The notes below the pieces were generated by a model, which saw only the letters and a list, made by a program, of their open reading frames with translations, was not told the origin of the DNA and did no database searches. Positions 37,136 to 45,836 of a stretch of DNA of 64,000 nt are shown piece after piece. Numbering within the stretch: position 1 is the first letter of the stretch; the number at the start of each line of letters is the position of its first letter. Source of the DNA: Maribacter sp. ACAM166 (GTDB taxonomy: Bacteria; Bacteroidota; Bacteroidia; Flavobacteriales; Flavobacteriaceae); assembly GCF_005771495.1 (NCBI RefSeq), contig NZ_VAUW01000001.1:248001-312000 (forward strand), in the 5' to 3' direction. The position numbers and the translations under genes were made by a program.

Positions 37136-38374
37136 TTATTCATCTATGCTAGAGTCAGGTAACTCTAAAATAGCGGAGGTTGATAAAGCATTTCCGGCAA
37201 TACCTTTAATGGAACCGAACAACACATTTATGTTTTCTTGTACGCCCCAAATTTGTTTTTCCCGAGTAGCAAAATTTTTGAAGGCTGACTTTTTCTCATA
37301 GTTCAACTGTTGAATCATGGAGTCGTAATTTTCAATAATTCTATTGATATTCTGCACGAACTCGTTGCTTGTTAAATAGGAATACAGCAATTCCATTTTA
37401 TCTCCTTTGTTCTCGTCCGATGATTTTATCGATTGTGTTTTTAACAATAACTCCCGTAGCACTAAAGAGACACTTTTCACCTCGTTAAAACCACAAATCC
37501 AAACGCCATTTTTTTCTCCGAACCGATCCATATCGGTTGGAAAGGTTTCCGTCACAATTACGGCGATATCTGCTTTGCAGTTAATTTGGTCTTGTTTGAG
37601 CTTGTTGATCCAGTCGTTAGAGAAATTCTTGGTTCGTTTACTTTCATACACAATAGAACCACAGGTTTGTTGCAATGAATTAATGACCGTTTGTACGCAA
37701 TCTGCGCCACGAACCCCTTTACCAATCTCATCTATGTTGTCAAAAGGGTAGGTGTTCCTTAAAAGCTCCTCAAGAGCCAATTCTTGTACTTCTCCTTGCA
37801 TCTGCATGGAACCTTGTTCAGCTTTACGCTTCATTTCATCAATGAGCTTTCTTTGGTCATCCAATTGTTTTTGGTATTCCTTTTCTTTTAAAGCCATAGA
37901 CTCCCGTTCCTTGGCTTTGGCTTTTTCTTCTATTTCTGTTTGCTTTTCTAACAGTTCTTTTTGAACGTTTAGTTTAAGGTCTTCCGCTTTTTCTTTGAGT
38001 TCATTTTCTCGTTTTAACAGATCAATTTCTTGAGACCGTAAGGCCCTATTTTCTTCCTTCTTTTTCTCGTTTTCTTGCTGAAGGGATTTTAACTGTTGCT
38101 CAAAAGTCTCGTTCGTCTGCTTTTGAATTTTCTCCGATTCTTTTACTAAGCGTAGTTCTAGTTTTTCTTTGAACAGTTCATTCTCTTTTTCCTTTTTCTG
38201 CTCAAATTCCTCTTTTTCTTGGGCGAGTTTACCACGCTCTTTATTGAACTTTTCAGCCTGTTCGGCTACTTTACGCTCATATTCTGCTTTAAAATGTGCT
38301 TGCATTTTACCCGATAACGCTTCTTCTACATCAAATTCGTGACCACAATTAGGACATTTTATTTTATCTACCAT
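37136..38374 (-). CDS. DUF2130 coiled-coil protein
   Basis: A 412-residue cytoplasmic protein with an N-terminal half zinc ribbon (KCPNCGHEFD) and a long charged coiled coil (about residues 25-185). The C-terminal DUF2130 domain (about 195-385) contains ELLRNTYPFDNIDEIGKGVR, GSIVYESKRTKNFSNDWI and ADIAVIVTETFP. That core pattern resembles a nuclease-like fold (DxxYExKR), which suggests but does not prove DNA-related activity. The gene stands alone, convergent with the LytTR gene. Confidence 0.88.
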   Translation of the reverse strand: MVDKIKCPNCGHEFDVEEALSGKMQAHFKAEYERKVAEQAEKFNKERGKLAQEKEEFEQKKEKENELFKEKLELRLVKESEKIQKQTNETFEQQLKSLQQENEKKKEENRALRSQEIDLLKRENELKEKAEDLKLNVQKELLEKQTEIEEKAKAKERESMALKEKEYQKQLDDQRKLIDEMKRKAEQGSMQMQGEVQELALEELLRNTYPFDNIDEIGKGVRGADCVQTVINSLQQTCGSIVYESKRTKNFSNDWINKLKQDQINCKADIAVIVTETFPTDMDRFGEKNGVWICGFNEVKSVSLVLRELLLKTQSIKSSDENKGDKMELLYSYLTSNEFVQNINRIIENYDSMIQQLNYEKKSAFKNFATREKQIWGVQENINVLFGSIKGIAGNALSTSAILELPDSSIDE

Positions 38375-38578
38375 GATTTTCTTAAATACATTATCGTTGC
38401 GATTTCTCAGCTTTATGCGTATGAAATTGGACTATTTTATAAAGATATACTCATATATACGGTTAGGCAATAGAATGCACCACAGTTTTCTACTACACCC
38501 TAATAAAAGGCATATTGGAAATCGGAATATAATTTTGAAATCCTGACAATTATCATATGTTGAAATGTCACTTCAGTA

Positions 38579-38586
38579 TACATTTG
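38579..38586 (+). promoter_or_regulatory. Candidate -7 box for the 44-residue membrane protein
   Basis: TACATTTG matches TAnnTTTG. A GTTG 16 bases upstream (38559-38562) could serve as the -33 element. The ATG at 38609 follows 22 bases after the box. Confidence 0.45.
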
Positions 38587-38608
38587 TTTGAAAATAAATC
38601 ACTGACCT

Positions 38609-38743
38609 ATGATTTTACAACTGTTACCTCTTGTTAACTGGAACTACGGTATTATTTTGATAGCTATTTTTGGGGCAGTATGTCTAGGTCTAGTACTTGT
38701 AGTGCTAAGTTTAATGAAAAATGACAAGAAGAAAGAGGAGTAA
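38609..38743 (+). CDS. 44-residue single-pass membrane protein
   Basis: A short open frame encodes 44 residues: a hydrophobic helix (GIILIAIFGAVCLGLVLVVL) followed by a basic/acidic tail (SLMKNDKKKEE). A candidate promoter precedes it, and the gene is long and coherent enough to be real. A decayed copy of its 3' end lies at 39426-39496, on the other side of the DinB-like gene, which supports it being a genuine element. Function is unknown; small helices with charged tails often modulate larger membrane proteins. A chance frame cannot be fully excluded. Confidence 0.6.
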   Translation: MILQLLPLVNWNYGIILIAIFGAVCLGLVLVVLSLMKNDKKKEE

Positions 38744-38824
38744 CTTCTTAATTGTTGTCACGTAGGGTGTTTATTTAATCTGCATTAATTTTTCATTTCT
38801 AAACCTCAGTTTTTAGATAGCTGT

Positions 38825-39367
38825 TTATTGAAACAAAACGTAGCGCGGTGGTACAAGTCCGTTTAGTCGCATGTACACCAACATTTGAGCTCTGTGATGC
38901 GTAATATGGTCAGCAAGCAACATGAAGATTTGTCGTTTAGACCGGTTCAAGCCAAAGTAGTCAAGTTCATCATCTAATTGAGCGGGTTTGAATTCATGTA
39001 ATAATTTGATGGTTTCATCAAAAGTGGTATCAATGGTTTCCATCATTTCTTCTTTCGTTTTATTGGCTGGCTTATATACTGTGTCGGTAGTATAATCTCT
39101 TGATTCTCGCCCAGCTAATAGTGACTGACTGTGCCAATCTAGCGCATAGCCGATATGCATTAAGTTCTCGGAAAAACTCAAAGACTCCTTAGTAGCTTTA
39201 AAGTCATAGTTCTCTTCAGGCATCATTTCTGCCACAAGTAGTACATACGCTCGCGAATTTTCCAAACGCTCTATGGAATCTTCGATAAATATATCTTGTT
39301 GAGCGAATATCGGTGTTTGTAATGTGCTTAAAAATAGTAGGGTGGTTAGGGTGAGTAGTTGTTTCAT
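38825..39367 (-). CDS. Exported DinB-family protein
   Basis: A 180-residue protein with a signal peptide (ending TPIFAQQ near residue 23) and a DinB/YfiT four-helix bundle. The family's three metal-binding histidines are suggested by HIGYALDWHSQS early in the bundle and ADHITHHRAQMLVYMRL near the end. DinB proteins are metal-dependent, mostly thiol-transferase-like, and usually cytoplasmic; this one appears to be periplasmic. It stands alone, on the opposite strand to the small ORF whose 3' end is duplicated around it. Confidence 0.85.
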   Translation of the reverse strand: MKQLLTLTTLLFLSTLQTPIFAQQDIFIEDSIERLENSRAYVLLVAEMMPEENYDFKATKESLSFSENLMHIGYALDWHSQSLLAGRESRDYTTDTVYKPANKTKEEMMETIDTTFDETIKLLHEFKPAQLDDELDYFGLNRSKRQIFMLLADHITHHRAQMLVYMRLNGLVPPRYVLFQ

Positions 39368-39425
39368 ACAATCTAAGTTTCGTTTATTTTTTTTAAACCT
39401 ACTGACTTTTCGGTTTTATTTGTCA

Positions 39426-39496
39426 CTAGTACTAATAGTACTAATAGTGCTAAGCTTAATGAAAAAATAACAAAAAGAAATAGGAGTAACTTCTTG
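39426..39496 (+). repeat. Diverged second copy of the 3' end of the 44-residue gene
   Basis: These bases match 38690-38750 with a few substitutions, one 9-base tandem expansion and an earlier stop. The frame reads LVLIVLIVLSLMKK then TAA, against LVLVVLSLMKNDKKKEE in the intact gene. It lacks the 5' part and is a remnant. Confidence 0.75.
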
Positions 39497-39755
39497 ATAA
39501 GTATTATTTAGGGTAAGGTCTTCAGCTTTTCCGTAGAGTTGATTCTTTTGTTCTGCTAGAGAGCACTTTTTAAAGATTAATTTTGGGAATACTAGTAGAA
39601 TATTTTATGATAGCTACCCTTTTTTCTAATATGTACTAAGCGTCTTAGTTAACGCACCTAGTGTGGAATAGGGCTACTAACTTGTAGGTTTAGTTGTTTT
39701 GTGCCTGATGCCATTAAACTTCCAATGTATTGTTCCGAAAAGTTAAAACTTAGAT
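39497..39755. other. Intergenic, no gene seen
   Basis: AT-rich sequence between the duplicated tail and the DUF1080 gene. I see no frame, hairpin or promoter box I would support. Confidence 0.4.
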
Positions 39756-40538
39756 TTAATCAAGCTCTTTAATCCTTATATTTCTGAAGGAAACCTTTCC
39801 AGGATGGTCTTGAAAACTAATATGTCCTTCTGAAAATATACCAAAGTCATACCATCGTGCATCGCCAAGGTATTCATAATCTTCTGATTTACTGAACTTG
39901 CTTTTCTTTAGCATAGTTTCCCATTCAGGACCTTTAAGTGGAAATGAATTAATTAAAGTATCGTTGAAAATTACGTCCCCACGATTCGCATCATAGTCTA
40001 TTTTGATGTGATAGGAATTCCATTGCTCAGCTGGTCTGCTTACATTTAATTTAGTAGGTGCCGATAGATCATACAAAGCCCCTACATAATGCTTTCTTGC
40101 TTTCAAATCCTCTAGTACGTTATTTAGTTCAATTTCTCCTCCGAGAACTAAATTAGGGTCGTCATAAATGGCAGCATCTAAAATCTGGATTTCTTGTCCT
40201 GTTTGATAGGGGTATTTATATTTTCGGTCTTCATTTACTCCCCACATAAAACCGCTATTACCTCCAGGTTCAATTTTCCAATCAAATTGTATTTCGAAGT
40301 TTCGATATACTTTATCAGACAATAAACTTGCGTCTCCCGCACCTGATTCCATATCTGATACCCCATTAAAAGTTAGGGTGTTACCCTCAACAATCCAGCC
40401 TTTTTTTGTTCCATCATCTTGAAAAATATGCCAACCATCAAGAGAATTATCAGTAATTAGAGATTTCCATTCGGAATTGGTCGTATGACAACCTACAAGA
40501 ATAGTGGCCATAAATAGGAAGGAAAGTGTTTTCTGCAT
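39756..40538 (-). CDS. DUF1080 / 3-keto-disaccharide hydrolase-like lipoprotein
   Basis: A 260-residue lipoprotein (lipobox ILVGC, Cys16) made of one DUF1080 beta-sandwich domain. Typical patterns are SLDGWHIFQDDGTKKGWIVE, NFEIQFDWKIEPGGNSGFMW, WNSYHIKIDYD and the C-terminal GKVSFRNIRIKEL. Family members act on 3-keto sugars or glycosides, or serve as carbohydrate-binding partners in Bacteroidota. It stands alone here; a secreted sugar isomerase of the kind often found with it is at 47398, too far away to be the same operon. Confidence 0.9.
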   Translation of the reverse strand: MQKTLSFLFMATILVGCHTTNSEWKSLITDNSLDGWHIFQDDGTKKGWIVEGNTLTFNGVSDMESGAGDASLLSDKVYRNFEIQFDWKIEPGGNSGFMWGVNEDRKYKYPYQTGQEIQILDAAIYDDPNLVLGGEIELNNVLEDLKARKHYVGALYDLSAPTKLNVSRPAEQWNSYHIKIDYDANRGDVIFNDTLINSFPLKGPEWETMLKKSKFSKSEDYEYLGDARWYDFGIFSEGHISFQDHPGKVSFRNIRIKELD

Positions 40539-40806
40539 TGTAACTAATTTAATGTGTTAGCGTATACTATATTCTAAAGTAAAAATGGAAATACATTTTC
40601 AAGGGTTGTCACCTCATAATTTAAATTATTGTTTTTTTAGCATGTTGGTAATGTTTTTGAACATGGCTTGTAGCGTGGTTGCAGACCTAATTTAGCAAAT
40701 ACAAACCGAACCTGCCTGTTGATAGGTATAAAATCCGTTCGAATTTTCGTAAGTAGGCTTGCCTTAATAATAAATATTATATGTTGCGGGCAGTAATTTC
40801 TAGTCG

Positions 40807-41341
40807 TCAGATAGAATTATTCCAAGTTGCTAAAAAAAAAGATAAATTATCCAAGAAATCTTGTTCTTGTCTTATTTTCCCGTCTTTCGTTTTAACACGT
40901 GTTACTCCGTCAATAGCTGCTTTTTTCATAGAAGCAAGTATTCCGAAAAATTCACCTGTATGCGTTCCTTTAAAATTCCAATGTTGAAAAATTTTATCGT
41001 CTTGTCCAAAAACATTAATAAGAGTGCATGTTATATCTGAAAATTCAATCAGATAATTTTGAAAGTAAGCCTTGAAACCTTCAATTCCAACTATGTTTTC
41101 TGGTGCTGCAATGAAAGTAATGCTTTTGTCAGAATTCGTTTCGTTTACTTTATCGATTTCCGTTTTGTTGATACTATCATCTCAAACTGTTTTATACATT
41201 TTCACTTAATTATCTTTCGGCTTTTTCTAAAGCAAGATGTTCGGCTGACAGTTTATTTACAGTTTCATCTTTACAGCTCATGATCGTTAATGAAAGTAGT
41301 AAAGCAACTATTCCGTTTAAAAGGGTTTTGGTTGGTTTCAT
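40807..41341 (-). pseudogene. Broken SnoaL-like lipoprotein gene
   Basis: An ATG at 41341 starts a lipoprotein signal (MKPTKTLLNGIVALLLSLT, then IMSC) and runs about 43 codons to a TAA. After a frame change, a minus-strand frame continues to the TGA at 40807. It carries SnoaL/ester-cyclase-like sequence (FIAAPENIVGIEGFKAYFQN, then FQHWNFKGTHTGEFFG). The two halves need at least one frameshift plus a lost stop to join, so the gene is dead. Original role is unknown. Confidence 0.75.
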
Positions 41342-41864
41342 AATTATAGTCTTAAAATATGCGCCTACTCTAATTCGGTTTTTGGCTTACCTGTATTTTT
41401 TGTTTAAACGACCTACAGCAGCCAAGTTAAAAGCAGTCCTGAAACGATAATACGCTTCACATTCCGAAAGCCCGTAGCAAAAGCCTTTTGTTTGATTTTT
41501 TCCTTTTTAAAGAAAATCTAAAAGTTTATGCGGACTTACACAAGTAAGCCTAAGCAAATGGATTCAACATTTTACGCCATATTTGTTTTAGTGCCTGTTG
41601 CTCAAGTAAGCAAAAAAGTTGGTTCTGATATTGGGTATTAATCAATGGGCGGTAACCATAGATATGCAAGAAAAACAGGAGTGTTAGGAAAATCTGTTTA
41701 CCCATTTTCAATTGAGTGAGCGCATATAGAAGAACAATTTTTATGGAGGTTTATAAAGGGAGTTGGACCTTCAGTTTCTTTATCGATTTACCGAAGGTTA
41801 GTATAGCAATAGCGGCCAAAAGGGCATTGACCTTATGGTGTTTTCAAGCTATGCCTAGTGTATG
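41342..41864. other. Intergenic with probable insertion-sequence debris
   Basis: No intact gene. The last part, from about 41740, has plus-strand coding-like patches that run into the transposase tail at 41865, but they are too broken to align by eye. The rest holds nothing I can name. Confidence 0.35.
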
Positions 41865-42004
41865 GTAAAACCTGTCTTCGGCGCCCTGGCCCAATTTGTG
41901 GAATGCGCAAAATCAATACAATTAGACTTAAATAGGCAAACAAGGTGATGCGTCTTTCCTCAATCGCTTACAACCTCAAAAAGGACCTGAAATTTCTCAA
42001 ATAA
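41865..42004 (+). mobile_element. Remnant of an IS1182-like transposase C-terminus
   Basis: Plus-strand frames read VKPVFGALAQF, then after a +1 shift GMRKINTIRLK, stop, ANKVMRLSSIAYNLKKDLKF and LK, stop. This matches the C-terminal pattern of IS1182-type transposases (PVLGTL, GMRRVN, NLKK-KF), recalled from general knowledge. A frameshift and a TAG break it, and no terminal repeats or full transposase remain. Confidence 0.6.
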
Positions 42005-42051
42005 CCTAGGTTTGCAATTATCTAATAAAACTCAACTATTATCATTGACTT

Positions 42052-43614
42052 TTACTTTTTAGGCTCAGCCCTAAGTAAAGGGTCTATACTATTGAAATAA
42101 TAGATGCTCTGTTCATCTAAAAATTCAAATACTGAAGATAAGTTTTTTTCGAATCGTAATAAATCCTTATTGGTTTCCTTTGTCCATGCAGATTCTGATA
42201 GGGCTATCAGTCTTGGGAAAAGCATATAATCCAACCTTTGTTCACTCGCCACTTTTTCTGTCCATAAATTTCCTTGAAGACCTTTTATTAGGTTTATTTC
42301 CTGATCTGAAAACTCATGAGAACTATCAGGATAGCTGTATACATCTTCGATGGTGCCAAAATTATCGCCCCAACGTCTACCAACAGTATCTCTTTCGTGT
42401 TGTACAAAATCAAAATAGAAAGGGATGCGTGGGCAAAGGATAGTATTGAATCCTTTTGCTAAAGATTTCTCAAGTTGTTCTGGCTTATCATGACGCCACC
42501 AGTATACCAAAGCAGTTTCATTACTAATATTCGATTCAACAATTTCATCCCAACCAGCTAAATTTTTGTTTATTTTAAAAAGATTCTTTTCCATTCTTTC
42601 CATAAAATAGTGCTCTACATCTACGAGAGATTTAAGTCCTTCATGTTTCATAAGTGATGTGATGGAATCATTGGTAGACCAATTTTCATTACCGAAGTGA
42701 ACTTCATCACCACCAAGATGAATATATTTAGAAGGAAATAGTTCAGCAACCTCTTCCAAAACTGTATTTAAATATCTATACGTACTCTCATTTCCTACAT
42801 CAAATGTGAATTCTGGGTATTTTTCACTTCCGCCACCTGAATATTCAGGATATGCTCTATTGGCTGCAGTAGCATGACCAGGCATGTCAATTTCAGGTAT
42901 AATTTCAATGAACCGCTCATTTGCGTAGTTAATGACTTCCTTAATGTCATTCTGAGTATAATATTTCACTGGTCCGTCTGCATTCGTAAGATCTCCTTTT
43001 CCACCTATCTCGCCAAGTTTAGGGAATGCTTTAATTTCAATTCGCCAACCGTCAGAATCTGTTAAATGCCAGTGAAATGTATTCAATTTAAAAATGGACA
43101 TTAAATCAATCATCTGCATCACTTTCTCTTTTCCGAAAAAGTGCCTAGACTCGTCTAACATAATGCCTCTATAAGCAAAACGAGGTTCATCTTTAATTAA
43201 TCCACAAGGAATAGCCTTAACCTTTGAAAATTTCAATTCTTGCCAAATGGTCATCAAACCGTAAAAAATACCGGAGGAATCTGAGGCTGTTAACTTAATT
43301 CGTTTTTTATTTATGTCTAATTTATACGCTTCTGATTTTATTTCATCCGCACTTACCAAACCTACTTCTATAATTTGATTTGACTTAATATTCGTATCAA
43401 TTTCAAGTTCATTTAATTTTTTCTTAAATAAAATGATGGTTTTATTTAATGAACTGTTAGTAGATGAAATTGTAAACCCCTGGTCAAATGAAAATGTTCC
43501 TGGGCGAGCTGATATAGAGTTAGGATATGGAACGAGTGTCCAAGATTTACTTTTTTGTGTTTGACAGCTATAAATAGACATCAAAAACAGAGTTAGGGTT
43601 ATTAGGTTTTTCAT
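42052..43614 (-). CDS. Beta-N-acetylhexosaminidase (GH20)
   Basis: A 520-residue lipoprotein (lipobox SIYSC, Cys17) that would remove terminal GlcNAc or GalNAc, for example from chitin oligomers or glycans. An N-terminal GH20b-like domain (about 25-140) precedes the TIM barrel. Landmarks are YRGIMLDESRHFFGKE, NTFHWHLTDSDGWRIEIKAF, PEIDMPGHATA and the catalytic Asp303-Glu304 in HLGGDEVHFG. The late part has VYWWRHD and LQGNLWTE. All key residues are present. It stands alone, downstream of the transposase remnant. Confidence 0.95.
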   Translation of the reverse strand: MKNLITLTLFLMSIYSCQTQKSKSWTLVPYPNSISARPGTFSFDQGFTISSTNSSLNKTIILFKKKLNELEIDTNIKSNQIIEVGLVSADEIKSEAYKLDINKKRIKLTASDSSGIFYGLMTIWQELKFSKVKAIPCGLIKDEPRFAYRGIMLDESRHFFGKEKVMQMIDLMSIFKLNTFHWHLTDSDGWRIEIKAFPKLGEIGGKGDLTNADGPVKYYTQNDIKEVINYANERFIEIIPEIDMPGHATAANRAYPEYSGGGSEKYPEFTFDVGNESTYRYLNTVLEEVAELFPSKYIHLGGDEVHFGNENWSTNDSITSLMKHEGLKSLVDVEHYFMERMEKNLFKINKNLAGWDEIVESNISNETALVYWWRHDKPEQLEKSLAKGFNTILCPRIPFYFDFVQHERDTVGRRWGDNFGTIEDVYSYPDSSHEFSDQEINLIKGLQGNLWTEKVASEQRLDYMLFPRLIALSESAWTKETNKDLLRFEKNLSSVFEFLDEQSIYYFNSIDPLLRAEPKK

Positions 43615-43903
43615 GTTTTTATTGTTGATTACTAATAAGTATGAGCTATATAATTGTTTTTCAGGGTTTTAATTACATAAAATATATCTGATAATCTTTT
43701 TAGTAGAGATTAAGTATGATGTTGATAATGACTTAGTTTAGTTTTTAATTGTGGCTAACGTTTCGGATTATACACGAGCCGAATTTTCATCTTTTTTTTA
43801 CTAAAAGCCAAATTCTTAAATTTGGCGCTCTTCGTAATTATATAAAAGCCTCTCGTGAAGCCTATAACATCTATGTTTTATATACACTTTTATAAAACGT
43901 TTC
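43615..43903. other. Intergenic between GH20 and the broken phospholipase-D gene
   Basis: No gene. It contains a small perfect palindrome (GCCAAATT at 43807-43814 with AATTTGGC at 43819-43826). Ahead of it is a block around 43752-43790 that looks like an intergenic repeat I associate with flavobacterial genomes, but I cannot confirm this. Confidence 0.35.
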
Positions 43904-44638
43904 TTACGCAATCTCTCTTTTTATTTCTTCTGGCCAAATTACAAATTGTCCATATTGACCTTCTTTTTCAATTCCACCAAACTCTTTTCCTTTTTTAGTT
44001 ACAAACCAATCGTCATCTTTTTTATACATAAGTTTTTTATCGACAAGTACAGCATTAATTTTTCTACTGCTTATTTCAGTTTCTTGAGATAATTCTTTAG
44101 TTGTCTTGTATTTTGATTTTGAAAAGTTGCTTTTCGTTTCAGTTGATTTGACTGGATTAGATTTCTTTTCCGATTGTAAGACTTTTTGTGGTGCTTTTAC
44201 ATATGAAAAATCCTCGCTGTTGTGAATCATCGACTCAATGTCTTTAGTAGCACCTTCATAAACTATTCTATCCTCTTCGTTTTCAATGTCAATCAAAATT
44301 CCCATTTCGCGATTATTTTGTTGCGAGAATTCATATAAATTCATTGATGCAATTATCATTTTACTTTCATTCAAATAACATTTTGCGTGAAGGTTTTTAG
44401 AGAAGTAAAGTCGGATATATTTTAAATCCTCTAAAAAAGCCATTTCTTTTGGTGCAAGCTCTTGCTTTCCAAATATTATTCGGACATCAACTTTTTCCCT
44501 TTCCTTGTCGTTTAAAAGTTCTCGGACTTGATCGGAAAGTTTTAAATACGGACTAATTATATAAAGTTCTTTTCATGCGTCTTTAATTAAATTTTCTAAT
44601 TCCGCACTAATGCTAGAAGTTCTTAAATATTTTGCCAT
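43904..44638 (-). pseudogene. Phospholipase-D-like gene interrupted by one TGA
   Basis: The gene starts with ATG at 44638, runs 21 codons to a TGA at 44573-44575, and continues in the same frame to 43904. It gives 244 codons in all. Sequence around the stop (NLIKDA, stop, KELYIISPYLKL) suggests a former Trp codon. The phospholipase-D-like half has the HKD-type motif HAKCYLNESKMIIASMNLY. A linker and a winged-helix-like C-terminus follow (TTKELSQETEISSRKINAVL). Only one HKD motif is present, so it would act as a dimer. An internal ATG at 44443 could give a 179-residue remnant lacking the first strands. A sequencing error is possible. Confidence 0.78.
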
Positions 44639-45047
44639 TTATTAATTGGGGTTATTGTTTTTTTTAAATGTTTTACTACGTACGTATATCTCCCAATATC
44701 AGGAAATATAGTGACTAGTACCTATAGCTGTTTTTTAAAATTAATTACGCTAAAGTGATAGGGGGAATATACTTCGCTTGGTCTACTGCAAGATAAAGAA
44801 GAATGCGGTAGATGTTCTTACGGGTATCCGTAAAGGTGACATAAAACTAGGTCTTTTTGTTATGAAATTGGTGAGAGCATTTCGACTGCCCTCAATATGA
44901 TATTTAGCTGTTTTATGCGGGAGTTGGTAACACGCTAGCTTCTCGATACTAATTTCTCATTCTTCGAAAATTCACTCGAAGTGACATTCGAACAAAAAAC
45001 AGTCGAAGCTACAGTGGGGAATTAAAAAGCATAGTTGATGTGTCTAG
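44639..45047. other. Intergenic with one copy of a repeat
   Basis: No gene. About 35 open codons at 44799-44902 end in TGA but match nothing I know. The right part holds the first copy of a 60-base repeat (44924-44985). Confidence 0.4.
44924..44985. repeat. Intergenic repeat, copy 1
   Basis: A 62-base unit that starts TTGGTAACACGCTAGCTTCT and ends with ACTCGAAGTGACA. It matches copy 2 at 45737-45797 apart from a short variable middle. The motif CACTCGAAGTG is an imperfect palindrome. The two copies flank the PepSY-type gene. Confidence 0.8.
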
Positions 45048-45560
45048 CTATACAAACAGCAGAATAAGGGTCAATAGCATACCTGCCAAAGAAAAATACA
45101 CGCCTTTTTTAAACACAGAGGTCTTCGGTAAGAACATCCAAAATGAAGAAATCACAAAGAATAGTAATGAAAGTCCGAAGAAAATATTCAAATAAAATAC
45201 AGGGCTGTCCGTAGTTGCTTTGTGCAGATGCTCCATTTTATCGAGAATCACGGGCAGCTCCATCTTTTTAACAGTCGCCATACCGCTTGCGGTATTGTAC
45301 TCGCCTTGTATAAAATAGACGACACCATCTTCTGTTTTTTCAGGTATTACACCACCTTTAATCCGTAATTCGGCACTTAACTCCCCAGTCGATAAATTAG
45401 GTTTTAATTGTTTCTCAGTAAGAACTTCGCTCTTTAAAAAATCGGTGTTTCTAAAAATCATGATGATTCCGCTAATGGAATACATAGCCATAATACCTGC
45501 CAAGAAAAAGCCCAAATAGCGGTGTATAATTCTCATTTTTAATCCAGTTGTCATTTTCAT
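45048..45560 (-). CDS. PepSY-TM-like small membrane protein
   Basis: A 170-residue inner-membrane protein with helices at about 10-32, 122-142 and 148-169. It opens with MRIIHRYLGFFLAGIMAMYS, the conserved HRYLG pattern of PepSY-associated membrane proteins that accompany TonB-dependent iron uptake. Length is much shorter than a full PepSY-TM (about 350-500), but the ends are coherent, so it looks like a compact family member rather than a fragment. It has no neighbour in an operon; repeats flank it. Confidence 0.8.
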   Translation of the reverse strand: MKMTTGLKMRIIHRYLGFFLAGIMAMYSISGIIMIFRNTDFLKSEVLTEKQLKPNLSTGELSAELRIKGGVIPEKTEDGVVYFIQGEYNTASGMATVKKMELPVILDKMEHLHKATTDSPVFYLNIFFGLSLLFFVISSFWMFLPKTSVFKKGVYFSLAGMLLTLILLFV

Positions 45561-45736
45561 CTTTTATTTGGTGTTTTGCGGTGGCAAAAATATTCAAATA
45601 ATTTTAAAGAGTGTTAGATACCATATGTGTTAAATAGTTTAATACTGTTTTAGTTTGATTTTGCTTTAGGTCAGAGAATGAAAAACCAATTTTCAGTCGG
45701 AGTGGTTTTAGGTGGAGTGCAACGAAGCTTAAAATA

Positions 45737-45797
45737 TTGGTACACGCTAGCTTCTCGATACTAATTTTCCGTGCCTCAAAATTCACTCGAAGTGACA
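45737..45797. repeat. Intergenic repeat, copy 2
   Basis: The second copy of the unit at 44924-44985, in the same orientation. The shared parts are ACACGCTAGCTTCTCGATAC on the left and AAATTCACTCGAAGTGACA on the right; the 13-15 bases between them differ. Confidence 0.8.
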
Positions 45798-45836
45798 GGG
45801 TAGCAAAAATCTCACTTGCTTCTGAGTTACTAAAAA

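Noticed and set aside
44573-44575. TGA read as selenocysteine in the phospholipase-D-like gene
   Set aside because: No Sec insertion hairpin is apparent downstream and the family has Trp-like residues there rather than a redox Cys; a nonsense mutation or error is simpler.
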